Positions 1-10,199 of a stretch of 64,000 bases of DNA are shown here, one piece after another (position 1 is the stretch's first letter; every line of letters starts with the position of its first letter). The DNA lies in assembly GCF_000425165.1 (NCBI RefSeq), contig NZ_AULG01000026.1, forward strand, positions 1 through 64,000, given 5' to 3'. The notes beneath the pieces were generated by a model. It was not told the DNA's origin. It saw only the letters and a list, made by a program, of their open reading frames with translations, and made no database searches. The stretch is from Photobacterium halotolerans DSM 18316. Lineage in GTDB: Bacteria > Pseudomonadota > Gammaproteobacteria > Enterobacterales > Vibrionaceae. A program made the position numbers and the translations under genes.

Positions 1-142
1 GCTACCAATTGGTCACTCAGTTCACTGATAAATCTTTTATGACTGTATCATTGTCGAGTGCCCACACAGATTGCATGGTCAAATTGTTAAAGAGCTTGTT
101 TCGATATAAATCTTTGTGATTAATCTCTCGAAACGGGCGGCC
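1..142 (-). promoter_or_regulatory. rRNA operon leader with BoxA antitermination element
   Basis: On the minus strand the transcript downstream of P2 contains AGCTCTTTAACA (85-96), the BoxA core bound by NusB/S10 for rRNA antitermination. It is followed by a sequence resembling the Vibrionaceae 16S leader (CAATCTGTGTGGGCACTCG, about 54-72). A similar BoxA also occurs ahead of 23S genes, but the P1/P2 pair upstream shows that this copy is the 16S leader. The start of 16S rRNA is not in the window. Confidence 0.8.
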
Positions 143-279
143 ATTCTAACCAATCGAAGTGAAGTGTCAAACACTTTTTTCAATTTGTTTTTCTAACCGC
201 TTACACTGCCTAGCGCTTAAGTTTGCTGCTCTGCCGTGTCAGTGAGGCGGCATTATAGAGAGTTCGATCACGTTGGCAA
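143..279 (-). promoter_or_regulatory. Tandem rRNA operon promoters P1 and P2, reading leftward
   Basis: Two sigma-70 promoters lie in tandem on the minus strand. P1 has TTGCCA (274-279) and TATAAT (252-257) with a 16-base spacer, followed by a GC-rich discriminator. P2 has TTGACA (165-170) and TAGAAT (143-148), also with 16 bases, followed by GGCCGCC. The tandem arrangement and GC-rich discriminators are typical of stringently controlled rrn promoters. The rRNA genes themselves lie beyond position 1. Together with the leader entry this accounts for most of the gene-free stretch 1-414. Confidence 0.85.
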
Positions 280-414
280 TAGCTAAGTTGAAATAATTTT
301 GTCATTTTCGCCCAAGCGACCAAGATTCACACAACCCTCCATAGTTTTGGTGGTATAAACACCGGAGAAGTTCCGAGACTCAGTAATCCTGCTCCAGATA
401 ATAGAGGTAACCAG

Positions 415-969
415 ATGCAAAACCCACTCCGGTCATATAAAGGAATCACTCCCACAATAGGCGAAGAAGTCTATATCGACCCATCCGCCGTACTGGTAGG
501 GGATATTCACTTGGCCGACCACAGCAGCATTTGGCCACTCGTTGCAGCACGTGGAGATGTAAACCACATCCGAATCGGCGAGCGGACCAACATCCAGGAC
601 GGGACTGTCTTGCACGTCACCCGAAAAAGCAACAGCAATCCTGATGGCCATCCTCTTATTATTGGCGATGATGTGACAATTGGCCACAAAGCTATGCTCC
701 ATGGCTGCAGGGTGGGTAACCGGGTCCTGGTAGGGATGGGCGCCATTCTTCTTGATGGGGCAGTGATCGAAGATAATGTGATTATCGGGGCAGGGGCTTT
801 AGTGCCGCCAGGCAAGGTATTGCAAAGCGGTTATTTGTATGTCGGCAGCCCCGCCAAACAGGCGAGGCCATTAACCGATGCTGAATTAGCATTTCTTCCG
901 CAGTCAGCCGATAACTATGTCCGACTAAAAGACGAGTACCTGGAAGAGAATGAGATCAGCCAATCATGA
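415..969 (+). CDS. yrdA: Gamma-carbonic-anhydrase-like hexapeptide protein YrdA
   Basis: The 184-residue protein is a left-handed beta-helix of hexapeptide repeats of the gamma-carbonic anhydrase family (YrdA/CaiE/PaaY type). The three histidines that bind metal at the trimer interface are present (H67, H91, H96), with the family's HxxxxH spacing for the last two. Physiological carbonic anhydrase activity of YrdA proteins is not firmly established, so the role is left general. The ATG has a good AGAGGT Shine-Dalgarno (403-408). The gene lies between an rRNA operon reading away from it and convergent yrdB, whose end it overlaps by 14 bases. The same neighbourhood is seen in other Vibrionaceae and enterics. 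Confidence 0.9.
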   Translation: MQNPLRSYKGITPTIGEEVYIDPSAVLVGDIHLADHSSIWPLVAARGDVNHIRIGERTNIQDGTVLHVTRKSNSNPDGHPLIIGDDVTIGHKAMLHGCRVGNRVLVGMGAILLDGAVIEDNVIIGAGALVPPGKVLQSGYLYVGSPAKQARPLTDAELAFLPQSADNYVRLKDEYLEENEISQS

Positions 970-1219
970 TTTCGCCGTCTTGATTGAAGTTTTCTTCGTC
1001 AATCGAAGACTCGGCGAGCTCTTCAAGATCAAAACGGTACTCGGCAAAGGCGGCTAAAATGGCCGCCTCATCGGTCAGTGCCCTCTCGGCTTTCTTTTCT
1101 AACCAGTCCAGCCTGACCCAGCAACGGATTAACGCTCCGGCCTGCTGCGCAGGGAAACACACCGCCTGGCGCTCACTGTCCCAGCTCTGCAAGTCGGCAA
1201 ATAAAATATCTTGATTCAT
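956..1219 (-). CDS. yrdB: DUF1488 family protein YrdB
   Basis: This 87-residue acidic protein resembles E. coli YrdB (DUF1488), whose function is unknown. The start is the ATG at 1219, giving MNQDILFADLQSW at the N-terminus. An upstream in-frame extension would run into aroE and is unlikely. It starts 8 bases after the aroE stop, so it is the last gene of the tsaC-hemF-aroE-yrdB operon. Its 3' end overlaps convergent yrdA by 14 bases. Confidence 0.8.
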   Translation of the reverse strand: MNQDILFADLQSWDSERQAVCFPAQQAGALIRCWVRLDWLEKKAERALTDEAAILAAFAEYRFDLEELAESSIDEENFNQDGEIMIG

Positions 1220-1227
1220 GGAATTCT

Positions 1228-2067
1228 CTACTTTGCCTGTAAAGTACGACGCAACTCGCGCAGTACCTGTTCGGTACCGGGCCGCATGCCGCGCCACAGC
1301 ATAAAACTCTCAGCAGCCTGACCCACCAGCATACCCAGGCCATCAATCACCTGACGGGCGCCCAATGTCTCTGCCCACTGATTGAATGTGGTTTGCTCCT
1401 GACCATAAACCATGTCGTAGCACACCACTTCAGGATGAATAAGAGAAGCAGGAATCCCCGGCAGCGACTGGCTCAGGCTGGCAGAGGTCGAATTGATGAT
1501 CACATCGAAATGCTGCGCATCAGCCAGATCATCCAATGCCATACCCGCAACCTCGCCATAAGCGGCAAACACGGCAGCCAGCTCTTCTGCTTTGGTAAAG
1601 GTCCGATTGGTAATCACCAGATTGGCAGGGGCCTGTGCCAGCAAAGGCAGAATGACGCCGCGCGCCGCGCCGCCCGCTCCGATAAGAAGAATACGCTTCC
1701 CCTGGATTGCAACCTGATTTCGCAGTAAATCCTGCACCAGACCTTCACCATCCGTGTTATCCCCGAGAATACCGCCATCATCCAGTTTCTTCAGCGTATT
1801 CACGGCACCGGCCAATTGCGCCCGTTCAGTCAGTTGGGTGGCGTAGGTAAAAGCCTGCTCTTTAAAAGGCACGGTAATATTACAACCACGCCCTCCGGCA
1901 GAGAAAAACTGATCCGCGGCAGCCTGAAAACCCGCCACAGGTGCCAGCCGGGCCTCATACACCATGTCTTGTGCTGTTTGACGCGCAAACAGGGTATGAA
2001 TCAACGGTGACTTGCTCTGCGCAATCGGATTACCGAATACGACATATTTATCCTTGGCCTGATTCAT
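1228..2067 (-). CDS. aroE: Shikimate dehydrogenase (NADP-dependent)
   Basis: AroE reduces 3-dehydroshikimate to shikimate in the chorismate pathway, using NADPH in the cytoplasm. The 279-residue protein has the substrate-binding SKSPLIH segment (18-24), the catalytic lysine and aspartate (K69 in NITVPFKE, D106 in GDNTDGEG), N90, and the nucleotide-binding GAGGAARG loop (130-137). The length is usual for the family (about 270-285). It sits third in the leftward tsaC-hemF-aroE-yrdB operon, 56 bases after the hemF stop. Confidence 0.96.
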   Translation of the reverse strand: MNQAKDKYVVFGNPIAQSKSPLIHTLFARQTAQDMVYEARLAPVAGFQAAADQFFSAGGRGCNITVPFKEQAFTYATQLTERAQLAGAVNTLKKLDDGGILGDNTDGEGLVQDLLRNQVAIQGKRILLIGAGGAARGVILPLLAQAPANLVITNRTFTKAEELAAVFAAYGEVAGMALDDLADAQHFDVIINSTSASLSQSLPGIPASLIHPEVVCYDMVYGQEQTTFNQWAETLGARQVIDGLGMLVGQAAESFMLWRGMRPGTEQVLRELRRTLQAK

Positions 2068-2123
2068 GGCTGCTGTGTCTTCCTTATCACTTAATCACTT
2101 ACTTAATATTCACCGGCGCCGAA

Positions 2124-3618
<1,495 letters not shown>

Positions 3619-3704
3619 CAGACCCGCTGGCGACGGCTGTTATTCTCTGGGTCGTTATTTTAACTCAATCTCAGCGAACTGCATCAATTACGCCCCAGAC
3701 CGCG

Positions 3705-3742
3705 ACGCAAACGTTTTCCTTAAGGAAAAATCTCCGTATAAT
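3705..3742 (+). promoter_or_regulatory. purE promoter with overlapping PurR operator
   Basis: ACGCAAACGTTTTCCT at 3705-3720 matches the PurR box consensus at nearly every position. It overlaps the likely -35 hexamer TTTTCC (3714-3719). TATAAT lies at 3737-3742 after a 17-base spacer. A repressor bound here would block RNA polymerase directly, so purEK should be repressed by the purine-PurR complex. This is inferred from the E. coli regulon. Confidence 0.85.
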
Positions 3743-3790
3743 GCGCGGCAAACCCTCTTGCCTGATTAACATAACCCTAAGGAGTTCGGG

Positions 3791-4279
3791 ATGAAAGTCG
3801 GTATTATCATGGGCTCAAAATCTGACTGGCCAACCATGCAACATGCAGCTGAGATGCTGGATCGCTTCAATATTGCTTACGAAACCAGAGTCGTTTCCGC
3901 GCACCGGACTCCGCACCTGTTGGCCGAATACGCCGAAACCGCTCATCAGCGCGGCATTTCGGTGATTATCGCAGGGGCTGGCGGCGCCGCCCACCTGCCG
4001 GGCATGACCGCCGCTTTCACCAGCCTGCCGGTGCTTGGCGTACCTGTGCAGTCACGGGCGCTGAAAGGCATGGACTCGCTGCTGTCGATTGTTCAGATGC
4101 CAAAAGGTGTGGCGGTAGGAACACTGGCCATTGGCGAAGCGGGCGCGGCCAATGCCGGTTTACTGGCAGCACAAATCATAGGCACTCAGGATGCCGGCGT
4201 GATGGCAGCGATTGATGCCTTCCGCAAAGAGCAGACTGACACAGTGCTGAGCCAGCCAGATCCGTCTGAGGACGCGTGA
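3791..4279 (+). CDS. purE: N5-carboxyaminoimidazole ribonucleotide mutase
   Basis: PurE (class I) converts N5-CAIR, the PurK product, to CAIR in de novo purine synthesis. The 162-residue protein has MGSKSDW (7-13), the catalytic histidine in SAHRTP (H38), the [11 protein letters not shown] phosphate/ribose loop and the ALKGMDSL segment. A strong AAGGAG Shine-Dalgarno precedes the ATG. It is co-transcribed with purK, whose ATG lies 3 bases after the purE stop. Its promoter carries a PurR box. Confidence 0.97.
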   Translation: MKVGIIMGSKSDWPTMQHAAEMLDRFNIAYETRVVSAHRTPHLLAEYAETAHQRGISVIIAGAGGAAHLPGMTAAFTSLPVLGVPVQSRALKGMDSLLSIVQMPKGVAVGTLAIGEAGAANAGLLAAQIIGTQDAGVMAAIDAFRKEQTDTVLSQPDPSEDA

Positions 4280-4281
4280 TA

Positions 4282-5406
4282 ATGAAAAAGGTTCTGGTTT
4301 TAGGTGCCGGGCAACTGGCCCGCATGATGTCACTGGCTGGTGCCCCGTTAAATATTGATGTGATCGCCTACGACGTAAACAGCGAGAACATAGTGCACCC
4401 GCTGACGCAAACCGTGCTCGGCCACGGACTGGATAGCGCGATTGCCCGGTGCGACGTCATCACCGCAGAGTTCGAGCATATCCCGCACAATATCCTGGAT
4501 ATCTGCGAGAAAAGCGGAAAGTTCCTGCCGGCGACAGCAGCGATCAAAGCCGGCGGTGATCGACGCATTGAGAAAGCCTTGCTCGATACCTCCGGCGTAA
4601 AAAATGCCCGATATACTGTGATTCAAAGCCGCGATGACTTAAACACCGCCATTGCACATGTCGGCGTGCCTATGGTGCTGAAAAGTGCCCTGGGCGGCTA
4701 CGACGGCAAAGGCCAGTGGCGGCTGAAAGATTCCGCCGATGCTGAGCTTATCTGGCCGGAAATGGCACAATGCATCGCCTCCACCCCCACTCAGGCGATT
4801 GTGGCTGAAGAATTCGTGCCTTTTGATCGCGAAGTCTCTCTGGTCGGAGTGCGTGGCAAAAACGGTGACATCGCTGTTTATCCGTTGGCGGAAAATGTGC
4901 ACACCGATGGCGTGCTGAGCCTGTCTACCGCAATCCATTGCCCTGAGCTGCAGCAACAAGCCAAAGAGATGTTCACCGCTGTGGCGGACAGCCTGGATTA
5001 TGTCGGCGTACTGGCGCTGGAGTTCTTTGATGTGCAAGGCCAGCTGCTGGTGAATGAAATTGCCCCCCGGGTGCACAATTCAGGACACTGGACCCAGCAG
5101 GGTGCGGAAACCTGTCAGTTCGAAAACCATTTACGGGCAGTGTGCGGCTTGCCACTGGGCAGCACGGATTTGATTCGTCACACAGCGATGATCAATATTC
5201 TGGGAGAAGACACCCTGCCTGAGACCCTGCTGGCCATGGCGGGCTGCCATATTCACTGGTACGGCAAGGAAAAACGCGCGGGGCGCAAGATGGGGCATAT
5301 CAATGTCTGCGCCGACAACAACAGCCAGCTGGAATCGCGCCTTGCTTCGCTGGCAGAGATCTTAAACCCTCACACTTTCCCGGCCCTGCAGCAATACCGA
5401 CACTAA
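4282..5406 (+). CDS. purK: N5-carboxyaminoimidazole ribonucleotide synthase
   Basis: PurK uses ATP and bicarbonate to carboxylate AIR to N5-CAIR, supplying PurE. It is an ATP-grasp enzyme of 374 residues. The N-terminal Rossmann-like motif is LGAGQLARM, the central GGYDGKGQW is the ATP-grasp loop, and [13 protein letters not shown] and [14 protein letters not shown] bind metal and ATP. The ATG at 4282 is preferred over an in-frame GTG at 4276 that overlaps the purE stop. It is the second gene of the purEK operon. Confidence 0.96.
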   Translation: MKKVLVLGAGQLARMMSLAGAPLNIDVIAYDVNSENIVHPLTQTVLGHGLDSAIARCDVITAEFEHIPHNILDICEKSGKFLPATAAIKAGGDRRIEKALLDTSGVKNARYTVIQSRDDLNTAIAHVGVPMVLKSALGGYDGKGQWRLKDSADAELIWPEMAQCIASTPTQAIVAEEFVPFDREVSLVGVRGKNGDIAVYPLAENVHTDGVLSLSTAIHCPELQQQAKEMFTAVADSLDYVGVLALEFFDVQGQLLVNEIAPRVHNSGHWTQQGAETCQFENHLRAVCGLPLGSTDLIRHTAMINILGEDTLPETLLAMAGCHIHWYGKEKRAGRKMGHINVCADNNSQLESRLASLAEILNPHTFPALQQYRH

Positions 5407-5414
5407 ACCTTGGT

Positions 5415-5450
5415 ACGCAGGCGACATGAGCCGTCTGCGTCCTTCCTTTT
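5415..5450 (+). terminator. Rho-independent terminator of purEK
   Basis: ACGCAGGCG (5415-5423) pairs with CGTCTGCGT (5432-5440), a 9-base-pair stem with one G-U pair and an 8-base loop. It is followed by the pyrimidine-rich tail CCTTCCTTTT. Confidence 0.6.
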
Positions 5451-5482
5451 GTCATTTACACTAAGTGAATCCTGAAGTCCGC

Positions 5483-6043
5483 TCAGGACGACTGGATATG
5501 CTGACACTTACGGTTAGCACACTGGTGCTTATCGCCGCTGGCGAGCTTTTTTTGCACCAGCAACGGATAGCCACAGGCCTCACATTCTCCGGCAACGGGC
5601 GGCGCATTGACGGCAAATTTACACTTGGGATAGCAATCACAGCCATAAAACGCCTTGCCGTAACGGCTGTTACGCTTCACCAGATGGCCAGTGCCGCATT
5701 CAGGACATCGCCAGGCACTCTCCTGCGGTTGTGCAGGCGGCGCATTTTGCGTTTCTATATGGTGACACTCTGGGTAATTGCTGCAGCCAATGAACATACC
5801 GTAGCGTCCCTGGCGCAGGACCAGCTCATGCTGGCACTCAGGACAAGGCACACCCAGCTCTTTGACTATGTGGCCATCATTCTGATGCAGCGGTTTGATG
5901 TAATCGCAGGCCGGATAGGCACTGCAACCTAAAAAGGGACCGTGTTTTCCGTGGCGCATTAACAGAGCCGCCCCGCATTGAGGGCAGGGCGTCTCTTGGT
6001 GAACCTGGTGGGAAAACAGCTCAGGGTTAATCTTACTGGCCAT
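5483..6043 (-). CDS. yrdD: Topoisomerase I-type C4 zinc-finger protein YrdD
   Basis: The 186-residue protein consists of about four C4 zinc fingers like those in the C-terminal part of DNA topoisomerase I. Repeats begin at CPQC (about 20), CPEC (about 67), CPEC (about 114) and CEAC (about 154). Most end in a CxxYPxC pair (CSAYPAC, CSNYPEC, CDCYPKC). There is no catalytic topoisomerase domain. The family (YrdD) is of unknown precise role, presumably nucleic-acid binding. The ATG at 6043 has a TGAGGT Shine-Dalgarno. It is last in the lysM-like-dprA-smg-yrdD unit and convergent with purK. Confidence 0.88.
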   Translation of the reverse strand: MASKINPELFSHQVHQETPCPQCGAALLMRHGKHGPFLGCSAYPACDYIKPLHQNDGHIVKELGVPCPECQHELVLRQGRYGMFIGCSNYPECHHIETQNAPPAQPQESAWRCPECGTGHLVKRNSRYGKAFYGCDCYPKCKFAVNAPPVAGECEACGYPLLVQKKLASGDKHQCANRKCQHIQSS

Positions 6044-6074
6044 ACCTCAGGCCTTCGCTTCTGTTATGTCACAA

Positions 6075-6548
6075 TTAATGAAGATAGCCGTCCTCTGCGC
6101 CATAAAGCAGCTCTTCCATCTGGCTGTAGGCGCTTTCATTACCCGGCGCATTAAACAGCACCATCAGAATAATCCACTTCAGATCATCAAGTATAAATTC
6201 TGTCGTTTCCAGTTCCATGACTCTGTCTATCACCATCTCCCGAGTGTCTGAGCTCAGTACATGGATTTGTTCCAGATAAGTCAGAAAACCGCGGCAAGTA
6301 ACATCCAGACGATTCATCTCATCCTGTGTATAAACACGGATCGAGGTTACCGCACTGGTGTTCATATAAGGGGTGTGGTCGGTATCTTGCAGCGCTGCAA
6401 GTTTCTCTAGCCAGTTCAGAGCCTTATAAATATCTTCTTGGTGAAATCCTGCGCGTAGCAATTCTTCGGACAATTCGTCCTGATCTACCATTAATTCAGC
6501 GTCACTGTGAATATAGGTTTCAAACAGGTACATGAGTATATCCATCAT
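6075..6548 (-). CDS. smg: Smg family protein (DUF494)
   Basis: The 157-residue protein has the same length and the same opening ([18 protein letters not shown]) as E. coli Smg, a conserved protein of unknown function always found next to dprA. The C-terminal half carries the conserved [14 protein letters not shown] and [13 protein letters not shown]. Two ATG codons are adjacent at the start (6548 and 6545). It begins 2 bases after the dprA stop, so translation is probably coupled. Confidence 0.9.
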   Translation of the reverse strand: MMDILMYLFETYIHSDAELMVDQDELSEELLRAGFHQEDIYKALNWLEKLAALQDTDHTPYMNTSAVTSIRVYTQDEMNRLDVTCRGFLTYLEQIHVLSSDTREMVIDRVMELETTEFILDDLKWIILMVLFNAPGNESAYSQMEELLYGAEDGYLH

Positions 6549-6550
6549 GA

Positions 6551-7645
6551 CTAGCCCCTCCTCGATCTGATATAGCCACCGGGCACTGAAGTGATAACCC
6601 CTTGCAATTCTAACTCCAGCAATTGCGTCATTACTTCATGAACAGGTTGATCACAACGTTCAGCAACCACATCTACGGGTGTTGCTTCATTGCCTACGTT
6701 AGCCAACACCGCATTAAATGGCAATTGCTCATTTTCAGGATGTGGCAGCGATACGCTCATTTGACTACTTTTTGCGCAGTGGGTGAGTGCGCCAACCTCC
6801 TCAAAGATATCGACCGGGCTTTCCACCAGTTTAGCACCGGATTTAATCAGTGCGTTACAGCCTTTGCTGCCTGGTGCATAAATAGAACCGGGGAGCGCAA
6901 ACACATCGCGATCTTGCTCCAGCGCATAGCGTGCTGTGATAAGCGAACCGCTCTTCAGTGCGGCTTCTACCACAAGAACACCGACGGACAGCCCGCTGAT
7001 GATGCGGTTGCGGCGGGGGAAATGCTGTGGTCTGGGGGGTTCTGACGGCCAGAACTCTGAGACCAGAGCTCCCTGCTCCGCAATCAGACCTGCCAGCTCC
7101 CGATGAGCGGCAGGGTAGATGCGCCCCAGGCCGGAGCCCAGCACAGCCACAGTCGCGCCGCCATTTTTCAGCGCGCTGTCATGGGCATGGCCATCGACCC
7201 CCAGCGCCAGGCCACTGGTCACCACATAATCCGCAGCCACCATAGCCGCGGCAAACTCCCGTGCCGCCTCACGGCCGTCAAGACTGGCATGCCGGCTGCC
7301 GACAATCGCCAGCTGCGGCTCACTGAGCCAATGCGGCTGTCCGCGAATAAAAAGGACCGGCGGCGGTGAGCTGATTTCCTTGAGCAGGCGAGGGTAAGCC
7401 GGGTCACTTAAGACCAGCAGCTGCTGGTTATCCTGCTCACACCAGCGCAGGGCGTCCTGCAGGCGCTTGCGGTCCGGCCGCCGCAACTGGGTGATTTGCG
7501 GCCCCTTGAGCCCCATTGCCATCAGGTGCGGCTCGGGCATTTTGCGAATCTCAGCCACTGTGGCCTGCTCCAGTAATTGCCGGATTCGCTGTCCGCCCAG
7601 GCCAGGCACTGCCGCCAGTGCCAGCCAGTCCTCCCTGTCACTCAT
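6551..7645 (-). CDS. dprA: DNA-processing protein DprA
   Basis: DprA binds incoming single-stranded DNA during natural transformation and loads RecA. At 364 residues it has an N-terminal helix-hairpin-helix-like part ([12 protein letters not shown]), a central Rossmann-like domain with [29 protein letters not shown] and [12 protein letters not shown], and a C-terminal winged-helix domain (about 305-364). The ATG at 7645 overlaps the upstream stop by 8 bases (ATGAGTGA). With comM at 19939-21465 it suggests transformation capacity, as is common in Vibrionaceae. Confidence 0.94.
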   Translation of the reverse strand: MSDREDWLALAAVPGLGGQRIRQLLEQATVAEIRKMPEPHLMAMGLKGPQITQLRRPDRKRLQDALRWCEQDNQQLLVLSDPAYPRLLKEISSPPPVLFIRGQPHWLSEPQLAIVGSRHASLDGREAAREFAAAMVAADYVVTSGLALGVDGHAHDSALKNGGATVAVLGSGLGRIYPAAHRELAGLIAEQGALVSEFWPSEPPRPQHFPRRNRIISGLSVGVLVVEAALKSGSLITARYALEQDRDVFALPGSIYAPGSKGCNALIKSGAKLVESPVDIFEEVGALTHCAKSSQMSVSLPHPENEQLPFNAVLANVGNEATPVDVVAERCDQPVHEVMTQLLELELQGVITSVPGGYIRSRRG

Positions 7646-8327
7646 GCTCGCGTTCGCGCTCAATGCGTTTAGCTATATCACCGATTTTTATCGGTCCCTG
7701 ACTGCTAATGACCTGGGCGAGACTGAATTGGTCAAGGGTATCGCCGATTTCCACATCCGCCACCAGCCGCTGTCCCAGCAATTCATGTTCAATCCGCCAG
7801 CGCTGGCCGGGTTCCAGGCCATGCTCCGCGCCGTGATCCAGCACCAGCCAGTCCTGCATATAATGGTGGTCCTGCAAACCTCCCAGCACTCTGACAACCT
7901 CCGGGGGGACATCGGACTGCCCGGCTGAATGGACAACCGTGGGCCTGAGCAGGCGATCACCCGGGCGGATTTCCTGCACCCCTGCGGTGACGGCCAGCCG
8001 GCTGCCCTGATCATCATTGGTCACCACTGTGACGCTCGCCACCGGCAACATCCCCCACACATCGGCGGCGGAATGATAGGACGGCTCTGTCGTGCTGAAT
8101 GCCCGTGTCGGGCGGTAGATATGCCAGGTACTGCCATTCTCAAGCACTTCTTTAACCAGGAGTTCATCATCATGGGTCAGGTATTGCCGCCCGTTCATCA
8201 CAGGTATCACTCTCGGGGCTAATCCCAGTTGCTCCGCGGTCACTAAACGCCCCGGCAATCCGAACCCGGCAACGGCCGGCGTTAATGCCGACAGCCACAG
8301 TACACTCAGCCATACACACATACGCAT
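7638..8327 (-). CDS. Exported protein related to LysM proteins beside dprA, lacking LysM
   Basis: In relatives the gene before dprA encodes a roughly 350-residue periplasmic LysM-domain protein. Here the product is only 229 residues. It has a cleavable signal peptide (cut predicted after AVA, about residue 20), then goes directly into the C-terminal part of that family (W-x-IYRP, the V-x-E-x-R-PGDRLL-type motif, the GLEPGQRW segment). No LysM repeat (YTVVKGDTLW-like) is visible. The ATG at 8327 has a GAGGG Shine-Dalgarno. Assignment rests on position and recalled C-terminal similarity. Function is unknown. Confidence 0.6.
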   Translation of the reverse strand: MRMCVWLSVLWLSALTPAVAGFGLPGRLVTAEQLGLAPRVIPVMNGRQYLTHDDELLVKEVLENGSTWHIYRPTRAFSTTEPSYHSAADVWGMLPVASVTVVTNDDQGSRLAVTAGVQEIRPGDRLLRPTVVHSAGQSDVPPEVVRVLGGLQDHHYMQDWLVLDHGAEHGLEPGQRWRIEHELLGQRLVADVEIGDTLDQFSLAQVISSQGPIKIGDIAKRIEREREHE

Positions 8328-8590
8328 CGTCAATCATCCCTCTTGCTGCACTCATACTGCAGCCTGTCAGGCAAAGACGTCTGTTACTATTTGATGATTG
8401 GATCTTTGCGGCAGAATTCTCGCTTTCAGATTAGGGTTTCATCGTACAGGTAATGGTACTGACGGCCGGTATCACAGCCGGCAGTCCGGCAGACAAAGGC
8501 GTCGAAAGCTGTTCTTTGATGATGAAAATGACTAGAATTAGAGCAAATAAGCTATTGTCCTTTTTTATACGTCAATATTTACGGGAATCT
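8328..8590. other. Divergent intergenic region before def
   Basis: This 263-base gap separates the divergent lysM-like and def genes and must hold both promoters. I could not pick a convincing sigma-70 promoter on either strand. The in-frame extension upstream of def from 8453 does not resemble protein sequence of the family. No LysM remnant is recognisable here. Confidence 0.5.
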
Positions 8591-9100
8591 ATGTCTGTTT
8601 TAAACGTGTTAACTTTCCCTGATGATCGCCTGCGTACTGTCGCCAAGCCAGTCGAAGCGGTCACGCCTGAAATCCAGAAAATCGTCGATGACATGCTGGA
8701 CACTATGTACGACGAAGATGGTATCGGCCTGGCGGCCACACAGGTTGATATTCATCAGCGAATCGTTGTCATTGATATCTCGGAAGAACGCAACCAGCCT
8801 ATGGTGCTGATCAACCCGGAAATCCTGGAAAAACGCGGCGAAGACGGCATCGAAGAAGGTTGCCTGTCGGTGCCTGGCGCCCGTGCGCTGGTCCCCCGCG
8901 CTGCGGAAGTCACAGTGCGCGCACTGGACCGTGACGGCAAGGAGTACACTTTTGAAGCCGACGATCTGCTGGCCATCTGTGTGCAGCACGAGCTGGATCA
9001 CCTGGCCGGTAAACTCTTCGTCGATTACCTGTCACCTCTCAAGCGCCAGCGTATCCAGAAAAAGCTGGAAAAAATGAAGCGCTACCAAGAGCAAGTCTAA
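8591..9100 (+). CDS. def: Peptide deformylase
   Basis: Def removes the N-formyl group from nascent proteins. The 169-residue enzyme has all three motifs: GIGLAATQ (44-51), EEGCLS (88-93) and HELDH (133-137). The metal ligands are C91, H133 and H137, with E134 as catalytic acid/base. The length equals E. coli Def. The ATG at 8591 ([14 protein letters not shown]) is preceded by GGGAA. Longer in-frame starts are rejected. It forms an operon with fmt, 15 bases downstream, so formylation and deformylation are co-expressed. Confidence 0.97.
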   Translation: MSVLNVLTFPDDRLRTVAKPVEAVTPEIQKIVDDMLDTMYDEDGIGLAATQVDIHQRIVVIDISEERNQPMVLINPEILEKRGEDGIEEGCLSVPGARALVPRAAEVTVRALDRDGKEYTFEADDLLAICVQHELDHLAGKLFVDYLSPLKRQRIQKKLEKMKRYQEQV

Positions 9101-9115
9101 GAAGCCGAGGTTATC

Positions 9116-10060
9116 TTGAGCCAACCTTTACGTATCGTATTTGCTGGTACGCCTGATTTCGCCGCCCGTCATCTGGCGGCGTTATTATCTTCACAGCACG
9201 AGGTTATCGCCGTTTACACCCGTCAGGATCAGCCTGCCGGTCGCGGCAAGAAACTGACCGCCAGCCCGGTCAAACATCTGGCGCTGGAGCAGCATATCCC
9301 GGTTTACCAGCCGAAAACCCTGCGCGATGAAACCGCCCAGCAGGAACTGGCCGCCCTGAATGCCGACCTCATGGTGGTGGTGGCCTACGGCCTGATCCTG
9401 CCCAAAGTGGTACTGGATACCCCGCGTCTGGGCTGTATTAATGTCCATGGCTCGATTCTGCCGCGCTGGCGGGGCGCAGCACCGATCCAGCGCTCTATCT
9501 GGGCGGGCGATGCCGAAACCGGTGTCACCATCATGCAGATGGATGAAGGTCTCGATACCGGCGACATGCTGAAAATCGCCTCACTGCCGATCGCTGCAAC
9601 TGATACCAGCGCCAGCCTGTACGACAAACTGGCCGGACTGGGACCGGACACCCTGCTGAGCTGTCTGGACGATATCGCCGCAGGCCGCGCCGTGGCAGAA
9701 AAACAAAATGACGAGCGTGCCAATTACGCAGAAAAACTCAGCAAAGAAGAAGCGAAAATCGACTGGACCATGGACGCCGAAGCGATTGAGCGCTGTGTTC
9801 GCGCTTTCAACCCATGGCCGATGAGCTTTTTTACTGTAGCTGAGCAAAACGTCAAAGTCTGGCAGGCCGAGGTGGAAGCCGATAATCAGGGCCAGATGCC
9901 CGGCACCATTTTGTCAGCCGACAAACAGGGCATAGTGGTTGCCACTGCAAAAGGCGCGTTGCGTCTGGTACAACTGCAGCCGCCGGGCAAAAAAGCCATG
10001 GCCGCGCAGGATCTGCTGAACTCACGCCGCGAGTGGTTTACCCCGGGTGCCGTGCTGTAA
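9116..10060 (+). CDS. fmt: Methionyl-tRNA formyltransferase (TTG start)
   Basis: Fmt formylates initiator Met-tRNA using 10-formyl-THF. The 314-residue protein has an N-terminal formyltransferase domain with FAGTPDFA, the catalytic N109, H111 and D147 (in INVHGS and LDTG), and the [10 protein letters not shown] stretch. A C-terminal OB-fold domain ends LLNSRREWF. The start codon is TTG at 9116 with a GAGG Shine-Dalgarno at 9106-9109. No ATG or GTG fits, and the N-terminus ([15 protein letters not shown]) matches the family from this codon. Confidence 0.95.
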   Translation: MSQPLRIVFAGTPDFAARHLAALLSSQHEVIAVYTRQDQPAGRGKKLTASPVKHLALEQHIPVYQPKTLRDETAQQELAALNADLMVVVAYGLILPKVVLDTPRLGCINVHGSILPRWRGAAPIQRSIWAGDAETGVTIMQMDEGLDTGDMLKIASLPIAATDTSASLYDKLAGLGPDTLLSCLDDIAAGRAVAEKQNDERANYAEKLSKEEAKIDWTMDAEAIERCVRAFNPWPMSFFTVAEQNVKVWQAEVEADNQGQMPGTILSADKQGIVVATAKGALRLVQLQPPGKKAMAAQDLLNSRREWFTPGAVL

Positions 10061-10087
10061 ACAGCCGCGCCCCTGCAAACGGTTTTT

Positions 10088-10128
10088 AGCCAGTGAACAA
10101 GGCAGATTTGCTGTTGCGCTGGCTTTTT
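10088..10128 (+). terminator. Weak hairpin with T tract after fmt
   Basis: AGCCAG (10088-10093) pairs with CTGGCT (10119-10124) around a long, partly paired loop, and TTTTT follows. It may attenuate readthrough from def-fmt into rsmB. The outer stem is only 6 base pairs. Confidence 0.35.
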
Positions 10129-10199
10129 CATTCGCCGCTCATGCGGCAACCATGGCAGTCAGTCAACTGCCATAAGCTCATCTAGTCAGGAATTCAATC

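Noticed and set aside
8453..8590. N-terminal extension of peptide deformylase
   Set aside because: Def proteins begin MSVLNVL-like. The upstream in-frame stretch lacks family similarity and has no better ribosome site.
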